NCBI RefSeq assembly: GCF_033473495.1
Contig: NC_088937.1
Coordinates: 1,550,001-1,614,000 of the forward strand
Direction: 5' to 3'
Source of the DNA: Cercospora beticola
Lineage: Eukaryota > Ascomycota > Dothideomycetes > Mycosphaerellales > Mycosphaerellaceae
DNA length: 64,000 nt
Shown here: positions 33,895 to 44,880 of the stretch, piece by piece
Position numbering within the stretch: the first letter of the stretch is position 1
Layout of the letters: each line of letters begins with the position of its first letter
Program-made: the position numbers and the translations under genes
The notes under the pieces: generated by a model
Databases searched by the model: none
What the model was told of the DNA's origin: nothing
What the model saw: the letters and a program-made list of their open reading frames with translations, nothing else

Positions 33895-35159
33895 CACACT
33901 CGCACATGTCAAGTGAGCGACACATGGGTCTTGCGCCTGATATTCGGCAGGGCGGGGATGTGAATGTCTGGAGCTTTGCAGTGTCTTCCAGTGAGTACTA
34001 GCATCAGTGTTGTCGAGCCTTCTTCGCGTTTGATTTGCGCCAAGCCACGTGCTGGCGCGTATTAGTCATCACTTTCGGCGTCGTTCCAGGTCCTTCTTGC
34101 CTTTTTGAGCAGACAGACTAAGGTTACGAGGAGCAATGCCGATGAGAACGCGTTCTTTCGCGTGGAGGATTCCCGATCGGACATCACCCCTTCAAAACTG
34201 TCTGGCTAAACAATGACACCAGCTATGAGCAGATCCAGCGCCTGTCTTTCCATTGACTCTCGGACTGTCAGTGATGACTTTCCATTGGGCCGGTCCTGAC
34301 AATTGCTCGCGACTATTCGTGCGCGTTGCGCCGGTACTGTACTGGCAACTGCGTCCACTGTCGCATCCGGAAGACTCTCAGAGCGACGTGGTGTTGTGCT
34401 GCACAGGAGACCTCACATTTCCAGCACTGGACGCGAGCGTGCAATTCACTCCAATCAGTCCATGGCGCGCGCTAACTAACGGCTGTCCGCAGTTCGGTAC
34501 TTCCGTTGGTCGCCGCACTCTCCCGTTCGTCCTCAACGACACCGCTGTTCTGCCGATGGAATGCCTGCACAATGCACCAATGATAACCGTAGGCCATCAC
34601 ATGGATCTCCGTCTCAGTCTTCACGCATACAGCGTATCGCCTATCCTCCACTTCCATCGTTAACTTCCTGCGGGCCTTCGGCAGTCATACAGCAACCGAG
34701 TGTAATATCCAGCCTTCTGGTGATTTGTACTAATGTGACAGTTTAAGCTTCTCCCATCATGCTGGCATTCAACCTGCGGGCCTCGTCGAATGGAATCCCG
34801 CCGATGCTCTAAGCAAGACATGAACGCAAAGTGTGAGGATAACTTCTTGATCCTTATCTCACTGTTATCAGAAGCTGGCGAGATCACTCTTGCCACCGCC
34901 GTCGCCGTGGCCACATGCCGAAGCTCAGAGAAGTGGGAGTGCTTATCCATGCATCGAAGTTGCTGTCTGTGGGCCAGACGCTGCGTATCTGTACCTATCT
35001 GCTTGGCATATTCGCCTGTTAGTTGCCCGGTAGCTGAGCACCTGAGCTTCCTGGCCGAGTGGCCGAGAAATAGTGATATCCTTACCTACTTAGATGTGAG
35101 AATGCTATATGACCTCGCGCCGCAATGGCCAAGTACAAAAATCAAACTACAAATCCAGC
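33895..35159. other. Intergenic region, about 1.3 kb, divergent promoters
   Basis: Lies between the coiled-coil gene (minus) and the Dal5-type transporter (plus). A 136-codon frame at 34253-34663 shows no domain. No gene or element supported. Confidence 0.5.
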
Positions 35160-37228
35160 ATGAACGCGACCGGAGACGTGCGTACGTCAGGCGAACAGGT
35201 CGCTATGGCTAATCAGACATCGAAAGACGGCGAGAAGGCGATGATTGCCACGGATCTCGAACGATTGCCATCAGAGAAAGAAGGCGAAGTCATCGACATT
35301 CAGGAAGCGGACTATTCGCCAGTCGAATACAAGAAGATCTTGAGAAAGATCGACAGGTTTCTGCTCCCTCTGATGTGGTTCTGCTATGGCATACAACAGA
35401 CCGACAAGACGTCACTTGGTACCCAAGCAATCTTTGGCCTCCGTGAGGACACTGGACTAGGTACGCTCACGGCAATGTCGCATTCAGATCGCTGTGCTTG
35501 TTACTGATACTCCTCCAGTTGGGCAACAATATTCGTGGCTGACTACTGTGTTCTACTTGACTTATTTGGTTGGCGAGTTTCCATCCAACTTCCTCTTGCA
35601 ACGATGGTCACTCGGGCGTTCGCTCTCAATATACGTGAGTAGAATGATAGGTGGAAGTTCCACCCAACTCATCACACGTGAAAAGTGACTGACGCTTACA
35701 TGTTATCGCTCTTAGATGATGTGCTGGGGTAAGACGATCGATCTCCTGCATGCAAGCGATGCTAACATTCGCAGGCGTATGTGTGACATGCATTGGAGCA
35801 GCACAGAATTGGACTCATCTAGTAAGTGAAGTCACAGGTGGGAGCCCTACCCAAGCCACCGCATGTGAGAAAGTGACTATCGCTTACGCCTATTGCTTCT
35901 AGATGGTACTGCGTGCACTACAAGGTTTCTTCGAGTGCACGATTTCACCTGGCTTTGTCTTGGTCATCGGCAGCTGGTACACCAGAGACGAGCATTCCTC
36001 CCGTTCGCTGTTCTTCCAATCGGCCAATGCAGGTTTCGGTATCATTTCGAACCTCTCAATGTACGGGATTGGCTCTCACGCTGAGAAGTACGGCGGCCTC
36101 GCCCCGTGGAGATGCATATCACTTTTCCTTGGTTCATGCACGGTGGTGTTGTCAGTCATTTGCTTTCTGATGCTGGGAAGTCCGAAAGAAGTCAAATGGC
36201 TAAGCAACGAGGAACGAAAGATTGCGTATGTGGTATCTGCACACATGTTGCACGATGCTGACCCTTTGATCTAGGCAAGCGCGAATCGTGTCGAATAAAG
36301 CCGGCAGAGATGTGACTGGAGTGCAATGGTCATGGCCACAAGTCGCAGAAGCCTTCAAAGATCCTCAGCTGTGGTTCAGTATGAGTAAGAACACATCAGA
36401 TGATCATCGTCTTGTTTTTGGCTACTAAGCTGTCCGACAGTCAACGCATTCCTCTCCTCTGTACCGAACGGAGGATTGACCACCTTTGGAAACATTGTGC
36501 TGAATAGCTTCGGTTTTACTGAGCTGCAGGTATTGCTTGTGGAGATTCCACGCTCAGGCAAGTTTACCTATGCGTTTCCTGGAAGCAACTCACTAACAAA
36601 GGAGTAGTGATCTCCGTGGTCATTTTCCTCATCGTCGGCATATACACACGCAAGGTGCCAGAGCGACGCATGTACATCATGGCAGCTTCTTGTGTGCCAC
36701 CTTTTGTCGGTCTGCTCGCAATGTCCCTACTGCCAAATACTCCTCAATATCAGTATGTCGGCCCTTTCACTGCCCAGGAGCTGTGCTTGAAGTGTTCGCT
36801 AACATATTCCCAACCATCCCAGATGGACAAAATGGGGCATGTACGTTATCACAGTCCCCTACGTCCTCGCCCTCTTCCTCGGCTGGACACTCATCCCATC
36901 CAACGTCGCCGGCCGCACCAAAAAGACCATCATATCCTCAGCAACATTCGTTGGCTACTGTGTTGGGAACATGGCCGGCAGCCAGATCTTCAAAAGCAAA
37001 GACGAACCTCGATACGTACCGGGCACAATCGGAGCTTGTGCTTGCCTGGGGTTAGAATTCGTGCTCATTTGCACCTGGCGACTGTACTATGTCTGGCAAA
37101 ATCGCAAGCGTGATAAGGCAGCCGTAGTGAGTGGCATTAGTAAAGAAGAGCAGGAGAGAATGGGTAGAGAGATGGGTGAACAGAACATGACTGATTTGCA
37201 GAATCCTCACTTCCGGTATACGACATAA
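35160..37228 (+). CDS. MFS anion:cation symporter, allantoate/nicotinate permease (Dal5/Tna1) family, nine exons
   Basis: Exons 35160-35460, 35519-35634, 35716-35728, 35775-35821, 35903-36225, 36275-36384, 36441-36557, 36608-36752, 36823-37228 (525 aa). Family marks are KIDRFLLPLMWFCYGIQQTDKTSLG, QQYSWLTTVFYLTYLVGEFPSNFLLQR, RALQGFFECTISPGF, WYTRDEHSSRS and GMYVITVPYVLALFLGW. Twelve membrane helices are expected. Members import anionic nutrients such as allantoate, nicotinate or other carboxylates; the substrate is unknown here. Introns 2 and 4 are near-copies of each other (see the repeat entries) and flank a 13-nt exon. Intron 7 (36558-36607) has a GC donor. The start is uncertain: in-frame ATGs are at 35109, 35160 and 35205. 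Confidence 0.85.
35635..35715 (+). repeat. Introner-like element copy A (intron 2 of the Dal5-type transporter)
   Basis: 81-nt intron. It aligns along its whole length with copies B and C, with one 1-base gap each way and mostly transition differences. The 5' end gtgag can pair with cttac near the 3' end, and ggtgg at intron positions 16-20 can pair with tcatc at 35-39 using G-U wobbles. Confidence 0.8.
35822..35902 (+). repeat. Introner-like element copy B (intron 4 of the Dal5-type transporter)
   Basis: 81-nt intron. By hand count about 70 of 81 positions equal copy C without gaps. It has the fullest nested pairing: gtaag with cttac, agtcac with gtgact, ggtgg with ccacc. Confidence 0.85.
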
Positions 37229-37395
37229 TAACAGAGGTCGGTTCAGCACGACTGAATAGATGAGTAGGAGTATCACATAGAGCATCAAAATCAGGAGCTG
37301 AAGAATTGGCATACGCCGAGAGTAGATTTTTGTCTCATGCTACATGACTTCGTGGCTCATTCATGCACGCAATATCATAACCATGCCGAGCAGCA

Positions 37396-39180
37396 TTACA
37401 TTTTATCGAAAACTGCCGTCCCAGTCAGTCCCTTCTTTGGGTTTCCGTGGTATCTTGCATCATCCTTATCCGTCAGCTCAGCATCGCTGAAGTCAGAGCC
37501 TTGCAGAAAAGAGCTCTTGTCCCCAGTCATACTGTGCATCATGTCAAAGCTACTTGCAGTCGAGCTCGCACTCGGGCTCGTTGATCTGCCTTCGCGCGCC
37601 TGAGGGAGAGATTCGTTAAAAGTGCCAGCAGGCAGGCCGGCCTCTTTGGACACTTCACCAATCCACAGTTGGCCACCATCTCGAGCTTTCGTCCTCGCAA
37701 CTTCTCGCTCTTCGAAAGCGAAGCGTTGTTGACCAAGACCTAGATTGCGGCGATGCCATTCGCCGATGAACATCCCATCAGGATCAGCCTCGTTGCGAAC
37801 TTTTGTCCACTGCTTGAGTCCATCGCCGAGCATGAGACTAATCTCGTCTGCGGAGGTGAAAGTGAAATTCTTGGCGTAATGTGGTTTGCCGCCCATTTCG
37901 CGCATCAACCATTCGAAGGCTTCGTAGTACCTGTCTCTGCAGGGCGGGTCTTGCAGATAGGCACGATAGAGGGTGGCGTTGAGGTAGAGAGTAGGACCAT
38001 CTTCGGCCGTGTTGTCTAGGAAGGGTCGGACGCGATCGCCGTCTTTCGTTGTGTCGCTGACTCGGACTTCAATAGGGCAGTGGACATATAAACCCTTGTT
38101 GGAGAAAGGTATCTCGTGATTGCGTTTCGGCTCCCCGTTGAGCCAAGCTGACAACCGGCTGATGGCTTCGGGGCCATCACGAAGTGGCAATGCCCATTCG
38201 TTCACAAACTGGCTGTACAAACAATTCATGAGCAGTCCAGTTTGGAGAGGCTCAACAGCAGAGGTCGTTGTGCCAGGGCTGAAACCGTACTGCATGCCAA
38301 AGACAAACCACTCCACCCAAGGGAGAATGGATGGCACATAATTCGACAACCACAGAAGGTTGTGATAGGTGTGGAAACCCACAGAGCCACCATACCAGCT
38401 TCCAGTTGCCGCACGCAGTGGTTTGTCCGTCTTTTCTGCGGACCACACGATTGCCCGCTTCATATATGGCATCCACCAGACGCGAGTGAACTCCTTCTGA
38501 GTCCAGAGAGTGTTATCCCAAGTGTTCAAAATTTCGTCCAGCGGCCGTAGCGTCTGAGTCCACTCGATATTGCAAGCATCGGTCATTTGGAACTCCACCT
38601 CGACGATGATACCCAATGCGCCCAGCGAGACCAGCGCAGCGCGGAACAGGTCGGAGTTCTCGTCCTTTGAGCACTTCACCGCTTGCCCGCTTGCGAGCAC
38701 GATGCGCAAGCTTCGAACAGAGTCGCTGAGCAAGCCATGCCACAAGCTGCTGCCATGGGTCGCCGTAGCTATCGCACCAACAATACTTTGCTCATCGATG
38801 CTGCCGAGATTGGGCATGGTCAGCCCATGCCTGTTGGCCTCCTCATTGAGTTTGCGTAAGCGGATACCGCCTTCCACGAGTAGTGTCTTGTTTGCCTTGT
38901 CCACTTTGAGCACTCTCTGATACTCGTCCAAGTTGATCATCCAGCTACTCGTGCATGTCAGGTCGCTCGGAGAGTGCCCGCAACCCACAACAACAATTCT
39001 GCGACGGCATCTGCGCGCGAGATTCACCACCTTTTGCACCTCAGCGAGACTTCGGGGTCGGATGTAGAGTTCTGGACGCGACTGAAATGTTTTCGCCCAG
39101 GTGTGGTGGACGTGCCTGTCGGTGGCGCGGAAGGGGACATCGGGGTCCGTGTGCTGGGCCTCCAGCTGGATTTTCTCCAT
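37396..39180 (-). CDS. alo1: D-arabinono-1,4-lactone oxidase (flavoprotein of the VAO family)
   Basis: Single exon, 594 aa from the ATG of MEKIQLEAQH. The FAD-binding half contains VVGCGHSPSD, with His69 at the position that carries covalent FAD in yeast Alo1. It continues NLGSIDEQSIVGAIATATHGSS and LVSLGALGIIVEVEF. The ALO domain shows RVWWMPYMKRAIVW, MNCLYSQFVNEWALP and GGKPHYAKNFTF. The enzyme oxidises D-arabinono-1,4-lactone to D-erythroascorbate, with H2O2 as by-product, normally at the outer mitochondrial membrane. About 80 C-terminal residues (Ser/Asp-rich, SPSASSTASSF) exceed yeast Alo1 and look disordered. Confidence 0.92.
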   Translation of the reverse strand: MEKIQLEAQHTDPDVPFRATDRHVHHTWAKTFQSRPELYIRPRSLAEVQKVVNLARRCRRRIVVVGCGHSPSDLTCTSSWMINLDEYQRVLKVDKANKTLLVEGGIRLRKLNEEANRHGLTMPNLGSIDEQSIVGAIATATHGSSLWHGLLSDSVRSLRIVLASGQAVKCSKDENSDLFRAALVSLGALGIIVEVEFQMTDACNIEWTQTLRPLDEILNTWDNTLWTQKEFTRVWWMPYMKRAIVWSAEKTDKPLRAATGSWYGGSVGFHTYHNLLWLSNYVPSILPWVEWFVFGMQYGFSPGTTTSAVEPLQTGLLMNCLYSQFVNEWALPLRDGPEAISRLSAWLNGEPKRNHEIPFSNKGLYVHCPIEVRVSDTTKDGDRVRPFLDNTAEDGPTLYLNATLYRAYLQDPPCRDRYYEAFEWLMREMGGKPHYAKNFTFTSADEISLMLGDGLKQWTKVRNEADPDGMFIGEWHRRNLGLGQQRFAFEEREVARTKARDGGQLWIGEVSKEAGLPAGTFNESLPQAREGRSTSPSASSTASSFDMMHSMTGDKSSFLQGSDFSDAELTDKDDARYHGNPKKGLTGTAVFDKM

Positions 39181-39761
39181 GATGAGCTGCAAGGCCGAAG
39201 GTGGGAGAGGGTGGAGTAGTGGTAACGCTGTCGGCGTCAGATTGAGCGCGCGGAAATGGGCGTGATCGGGTGTTTGCTGCAAGCTGCTGGTCACGAGCTC
39301 ATGTGACGAAGTGCTTCATCATCATCCGCAGCTGTTGCCCTCTGCCAGATGTCTCATGGCGACGACGAGCGCGAAGGTGATGGAGAGTGGGAATTGTGTA
39401 GTTCAGCACGCTAGTTGTCTGCCCATGTTGAGCCTGGCTGTTGCTCGTTGTGCAACCTGGTCGCGCGCCAATCACATGCGAGCGCGCCCGCGCCCGAGCT
39501 CGTTGACGACATCCTCGGACCAGAGGACTTCTTCTCCAAGCTCACCCTGTACACCTGATCCATTCTCGCTACATCCCGACGAGGACATGGGCAAACGACT
39601 AACAACTTTCAATACAAGCTCAATCTCTCCAGCTATGCCCGTCCGCTGATGATAAAGAAGTTCTTCAGCTCAGCAGCCCCTCACTCGTTGGAGGCATATC
39701 GCGGACTTCCCTCCGGAGCTTGTCGCGCCAAACCCGAACTGATGCTAGACGCACTGTGCAT
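39181..39761. other. Intergenic region, about 580 bp
   Basis: Promoter of the lactone oxidase gene and 3' flank of the HsbA gene. No feature recognised. Confidence 0.5.
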
Positions 39762-40313
39762 CTAGGCACTGTAGAAATCAATGCCATCCTGAATAGCGTC
39801 ATGGATCTTATCAACAACCTCCTGCCCTCTTACCAAGTCTGCAGACAAGTCTTCCTGAACAGCCGCCGAAAAAGTATCATGATCATCCAGCAGAACGACC
39901 AACGCTCCTAAGATAACCGGACTGAGACCAGCTTCGTCAAACAATGGCTTCTTGGCTTTCGTGACGTCTACACTGGCCGGTATGGAGACACCGACAGTAT
40001 CAATCACTGTCTGAACAATTGCCGTGGACTCCTCCGCAGTAAAATCTGTCTGTCGAATGTTGGCATTGGCGAAGCCCTTGCGATTCGCGAGATGAATGGC
40101 TGTGAAGTCTCCAGCGAGCGGGATTGAGTTCAACGGCTCTCCGTTGTAGGCAGAAACATGCTTGCGGAGGGATTCCACACCGTTGTGTATGTTGATGACA
40201 TCTTGTTGAATGGTTTGGGCCGTTACCAGCTCTAGGCGAGTGACGAGCGTTGCTGGTGATGCTATCGCTACGGTGGCCAGCATAAAGGGGAGCAGAGCAC
40301 GGATCGGCATCAT
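39762..40313 (-). CDS. HsbA-like hydrophobic surface-binding / cell-wall galactomannoprotein-like protein
   Basis: Single exon, 183 aa. Signal peptide of about 19 residues (MMPIRALLPFMLATVAIAS). The mature part is helical and lacks Cys: TIQQDVINIHNGVESLRKHVSAYNG near the start, and an amphipathic C-terminal part with VILGALVVLLDDHDTFSAAVQ. This is the HsbA family pattern (named after Aspergillus HsbA, which adsorbs to hydrophobic surfaces and recruits secreted esterases). It should act at the cell wall or on external hydrophobic surfaces. A TATA-like element lies about 65 bp upstream. Confidence 0.83.
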   Translation of the reverse strand: MMPIRALLPFMLATVAIASPATLVTRLELVTAQTIQQDVINIHNGVESLRKHVSAYNGEPLNSIPLAGDFTAIHLANRKGFANANIRQTDFTAEESTAIVQTVIDTVGVSIPASVDVTKAKKPLFDEAGLSPVILGALVVLLDDHDTFSAAVQEDLSADLVRGQEVVDKIHDAIQDGIDFYSA

Positions 40314-40859
40314 GGTCGCGGTTTGGCTGTCGTGAGGATGATCGATGATTTCAAGAACCTGGCTTGTTGCTACTCTTTATGCATTCTGTTCCGGCACGTG
40401 TGCTAAAAAGCATACGCCTACAGTAGCGCCGTCGATGAGATGTGAATATCTTGTGCCTCGGCTGACGATCACAACCTGATACGAACAGATCAAAGAAGCC
40501 AAGAAAGTTGCAAGCAAGCTCCCGCCAGAAAGCAGAACAGAAATCAAGGCCAATACTGCGCACTCTGCTCGGCGTATTGACTGCGCTTTGGGGCCCTGGG
40601 TCTCTGCCTTACGCAACATGACTGAAGCACCGTGTCTCGGAAAGCGAGGTAGGCGTGGAGCCCAGGTCGTGACGAGAGAGGACAAGGTGTAGATGTTTCT
40701 CAGTATCTGTTTTGCTGTCCACAGCGTGGCAGGTTCGCTGAATCTTCTCACATTGGTCTGTTCACATTGGGTTGTCTGGATTTATTTTATGCACTATCTT
40801 GCGTGCTCTTGATACCTGTCAATCCTATCGTACTGTCGAGTTCTCTGTCGATATTTAAA
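40314..40859. other. Intergenic region, about 550 bp
   Basis: HsbA promoter and 3' flank of the alpha/beta hydrolase gene. Minus-strand frames here (to 40751) show no domain. Apart from the TATA-like element, nothing is supported. Confidence 0.5.
40375..40382 (-). promoter_or_regulatory. TATA-like element of the HsbA gene
   Basis: Minus-strand GCATAAAG, about 62 bp upstream of the ATG at 40313. Spacing is plausible but the motif is imperfect. Confidence 0.35.
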
Positions 40860-42185
40860 TCACAAGCTCTTCGCAAACGCAACGATATCACGAATAGCCT
40901 TGTTGTGCACTTCCGGCAGCAGTTGTCGGAACACCAAAGAGGAAGCATGCACGATGCCCAAGTTGACCTGCGCATGGACTTCAACGCCTGCAGCGAGTAG
41001 CTTGCGGTAGTACGCCATTCCCTCGTCCCTCAACGGGTCAAGCTCGTCCATTGTCAAGATATGGGGTGGGAGACCTTTGCAGTCGTCGAGTGAGGCGTAG
41101 TATGGCCACGCGAGGGGGTTTTCTGCGTCGGCACCGCTGTAGTAGGCACCCATTCCGGCCTATAGACAAGCGATTGCGTCAGCATGTATCCCAAATATAA
41201 GGTGTGGCAGGCATTTGACTTCTTATTTGACCAGTGATCGCAAGTGCCGAATCTGCTCAATGATTTCCAATGCGGACTCACCATTTGAACGTTGTGAAGG
41301 AAATAGCCATCACACTCCACAAGCGAAGGCAGCTCTTTCGCTTTCCGGGAATGTGACCAGCCATAACCTGCAGCCAGGAAAGATTTCGGTCAGCATGTCC
41401 TTCAGTCATTTACCATGTCCGCTGATTGTTCTCTCACCATTGCTGACATATGGAACACTGCCGTAAACACCTGCAATCTTGCTAACCCAACCCTCTCGAT
41501 TCGCCTTTAAAGCCGTAGCAAGCGATAGGTTGGCGCCTCCGCTTTCGCCTTGGAGCACAATGTTACTGATCTGAAGCTCATCTCTGTGCTCAGAAATGTA
41601 TTGCACTCCCGCAGCACAGTCGTTGAGTCCGGTAGGGAATGGGCAATGCTCGCCATTATTCCAAGCATTGCGGAAATCGATCGCGATGACGACCACTCCT
41701 TGCACAGCCAAAGACTTGCACCAGCGGCGGTGCATTTTGTTCGCGGTGTTGAGAAGGACCATGCCGCCACCATGGATGTAGATTACAGCAGAGAGTTTAC
41801 CAGACTGCTCGGCAGGTCTGTAAACGAACAATTGGCGCTCGGTGCCATCGAAGCTCGGAAACTTGATGGTCTCTTGCTTGATTTCGATCTCTTGGGGATC
41901 TTCGGGCAGCTCGTTCGGCAATAATTCGTACAGCTTCTCGGACTGAGCATGGCTCTTCGCCATTTGAGCAGTGGACGATAGCTCTTCATGGCTCACGCCT
42001 GCGTATGGATCACCCTGGCTACCATCGATTCCAAAAGCACGAAACACTTCAACTATCTTGGGATGTGCTCGTGGTTCCTGGAAGAACTTCAAATTTGGAT
42101 CCCCGAGACGGCCTGGACGTACGTACCCAGCTGCAATGTCGCTGGCACTCAGCCCTTGGGAAGGTGTATTGTCGTTGGAAGTCAT
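40860..42185 (-). CDS. Alpha/beta hydrolase fold-3 (HSL-type) esterase
   Basis: Exons 41438-42185, 41282-41367, 40860-41159 on the minus strand (377 aa), introns 70 and 122 nt. The oxyanion motif HGGGM is at about 138-142 and the nucleophile Ser215 in GESGGAN. The acid is Asp319 in DELDPLRDEG, and the His is residue 349 in GIVHAS. This set defines the hormone-sensitive-lipase group of esterases. No signal peptide, so it is probably cytosolic. An alternative donor 21 nt downstream at the first intron would also keep frame. It neighbours GFA, Dabb and lactonase genes, suggesting a detoxification or small catabolic pathway (inference). Substrate unknown. Confidence 0.87.
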
Positions 42186-42935
42186 ATTGGCAAGTATTAT
42201 CGAGAATGTCGGGGCAAGACCGACACAATCGACTGTCAATGTCAATGATTTATAGAGATGCCTGTGGAGTCAGTTGTTAGCTCGCGCAGATGAAGCGAGG
42301 TCCACAGCTTCCAAGCTGCTCCGTGATCTGCATGCGATTGGATGACTCGCTGTTCGTAGCAAGCTGAGTGGTTTCAATATCCAAGCTATTGATTGCCGCC
42401 ATCTTGCAGCGATTTGCACGAGAAGCCAAGACCATACGATCACGTTTGGAAGGTAGATTACATCGAAAGACGAATTGAGGATCACGTTTGACGTCGGGTG
42501 TCGGTGAGTAAGCATGCTGACTAAGCGTTACGACCAGGTGCGACCATGCACTCATCAGCCTTGATGACGATGGCAAATAACCAGCAAAGTCATCATGAAG
42601 TCAAAACAGGACTGGCATCGAGCTATCCAATAAGGAACCCACAGCCACTTCTTATTCATACTGAAAAGATGTTATGGACCCTCGCTCGGTCATTCCAGTG
42701 GACGCGATCCAATTATGAATGCACCAGGGGCAGCAGCAATCGCAATGAGCGATTACCCGCCTGGTAGGCCGAGAGATTTCCTTTGCTTCTCGCAATGGCA
42801 CTCCACACGCCAAAGGCCTGATTTACCGCAGTGGTCTCCACTCACTGGTATAGACATGACTTGACCTGACCGGCCATAGAGCACCCTGAAATCGGCACTC
42901 TTCATTCATCCGACCAAGGCGATCAGATTCCCGAT
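42186..42935. other. Intergenic region, 750 bp
   Basis: Promoter of the hydrolase gene and 3' flank of the GFA gene. No feature recognised. Confidence 0.5.
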
Positions 42936-43619
42936 TCAAGCCTTCTTCTCCTCACCCGACAATACCGATTCATACTGCGACAACTTCGCCTCAAAATCGT
43001 TTCCAAAGCGATCGTGCTTTGTCAAGCCATCATCCTTGATGTCCCACCATGCCTTTTGACTGGTGAAGATGTGGGTACTTAGCCGCAGAGCCTCCCTCGC
43101 CGCCGGAGTCAAGGAGTCCTCGTCAACAGCTCCGAGGGCCAGGGCAGTGATATCCATCTCAATCTTGTAGCGCATTGCTAGTGGTGTATTGCAGGTCGCA
43201 CAATATGCTCGTTCTCCAACCTTGGAAAATCTTATGAAGACGATGCCACCCATGTTGTCTTTCGGAAGGCCTTCATATTGCAGAGCTTCTTTGTGATCGA
43301 AGAATTTCACGGTGCTGGCTTTAACATCGACGTAAGCCTGGTATGGGCCGCCAGAGACCTTCCTGCAGCTGTGCGAAGAATTAGAGTGTTGGTACATTGT
43401 CACTCTGTGGGCAGCCCAATGATCGATGCTAGCCAAGCAAAACTCGAAAGCAAGCATGCAGTGCTGGAAGGAGAAGACTTACGTGACGCAGTGGCAAGCG
43501 GTTATGCTGCGAGAGCTAGGAAGACCAGAGCATTGGTATGAGATTCTTGCGCAGGCGCAGCTGCCTTTGAACTGTATCCCTTCTTGAGTTTGGGCACTCG
43601 GTTTTTCTGTTTCTGCCAT
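42936..43619 (-). CDS. GFA/CENP-V-type zinc-binding domain protein
   Basis: Exons 43483-43619 and 42936-43368 (189 aa), one 114-nt intron. Zinc ligands are visible as C21 and C23 (GSCAC), C42, C44 and C47 (CHCVTC, formed across the splice), and C102 and C105 (YCATC). RKVSGGPYQAYV follows the second cluster as in the family. The domain is named for bacterial glutathione-dependent formaldehyde-activating enzyme, but most fungal members have no proven substrate. A thiol-adduct or glutathione-linked role is possible (inference). The C-terminal third (HIFTSQKAWWDIKDDGLTKHDRFGNDFE) is typical of fungal GFA proteins. Confidence 0.87.
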
Positions 43620-43847
43620 GTTTCTGTTCAACACTCCATCGATGAAGAGATTGACCTGCAGTAAGTGAAGACAATGTCTGAATGTGTTTGTCAGCAATCA
43701 GTGACCTCAGGAGGGGCTCCGACCTCGTGCCCCGCCAGGCCTTGGCTTGTAACATCTTGCATCATTCGTGATATTGCAGAAATGCTCCGGCACTTTCAGT
43801 AAAAGCCTGATCACTGAAGAGTATGAATATTCAAGTATGTAGCATAC

Positions 43848-44320
43848 TCAAAATTCCAGGTCGTATGCCAAAGTATGATCACAAATCTTTTCGCGAACGT
43901 GATGGACTGCCAGGTGTGCAGGATGCTGAGCATAAATGGCCACATCTTCTGGCTTCTCCAACGTCGACACGAGGCCAAGGTCATATCCAAGAGCACGATG
44001 AGCAGTCGAAGCTAGTGGAGGGCCGAAGTCAAATTTGACGAGTCCTGTCCATGCGACATCAGCAGTTTGTTGTTACGCAAGGATCAGAGGTCACGACTGA
44101 CCTGGTACCTGCCCAACCTGGAAAACCTAATAAGCGGTCGCGATCGAAAACTGGGTATTCCTTTAAGACTCACCATTGCTCGTCCTGCGGCTTCAAGTTC
44201 CGCGATCTGCTCCTGGGTGACACCAGGCTTCAACTTGAAGAGCACTGCGGCGATGCTGGTAAGCGGAAACATGCAATAGATCACCTCCGCTGTTTACTTA
44301 CCAATGTGGTATACCCCCAT
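43848..44320 (-). CDS. Dabb (stress-responsive dimeric alpha/beta barrel) protein with a 16-nt exon
   Basis: Exons 44302-44320, 44174-44244, 44102-44117, 43848-44044 on the minus strand (100 aa), introns 57, 56 and 57 nt. The spliced start MGVYHIVLFKLKPGVT is the canonical Dabb opening; without the small exon the block MVGQVPGLVKFDFGPPL is broken. The end AIYAQHPAHLAVHHV...LAYDLEF is also typical. The length of about 100 aa equals the family norm. Dabb proteins are dimeric ferredoxin-like barrels; relatives include polyketide cyclases and stress proteins. It is divergent from the SMP-30 lactonase gene over 560 bp, so co-regulation is possible. Confidence 0.88.
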
Positions 44321-44880
44321 GTTTGGAATGCGGTTGCCTGAGTAATCTGTCTTTCAGAAGGAACAACTGCCGAGTCGGTGAGTTGCAGTCGATAGGAGAC
44401 AAAGTGTATCGCTACAGTATATGGACATGGTCTCGGTTGAAAGATCAAGCGGCAAGCCGACATCGCTTCTTGGCCGAGCACCTCACTCCAACTGTCACCA
44501 ACCACTTGCGGAGTTTTACTCCGACACTTCGAAGTCGTCTGCCTGCCCACCGGGGTGACCGTGTGCTGCTTGATAAATTTCGCTCAAACAGGACATTGCA
44601 AGCCGGGCGCACGATTGAAGACGATGCCCTTCGGTCAAGGTCTCGAGGTGTTCATGGCCCGCGAGTGGACCTACGGTGCTGCTAGCCCCGCTCCATCTTC
44701 TAGAATGCGTCAAGGCTATGGAACCCCGCAATTCTCGAGGTCCAGGATTCATCACTGTCGCATAGGGATGTAGATGCAACTGCGTTTGACCTCGACACGA
44801 GGTCGCAAGGGACAACTCTACAAGCGCATCTGTTCACATCCTAGTCAGAGAACGACGCACAGACGAGCATTTAATAGAAG
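44321..44880. promoter_or_regulatory. Divergent promoter region between the Dabb and SMP-30 lactonase genes
   Basis: 560 bp between opposite start codons, with no supported gene inside. Frames on both strands lack domains. No specific transcription-factor site assigned. Confidence 0.45.
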
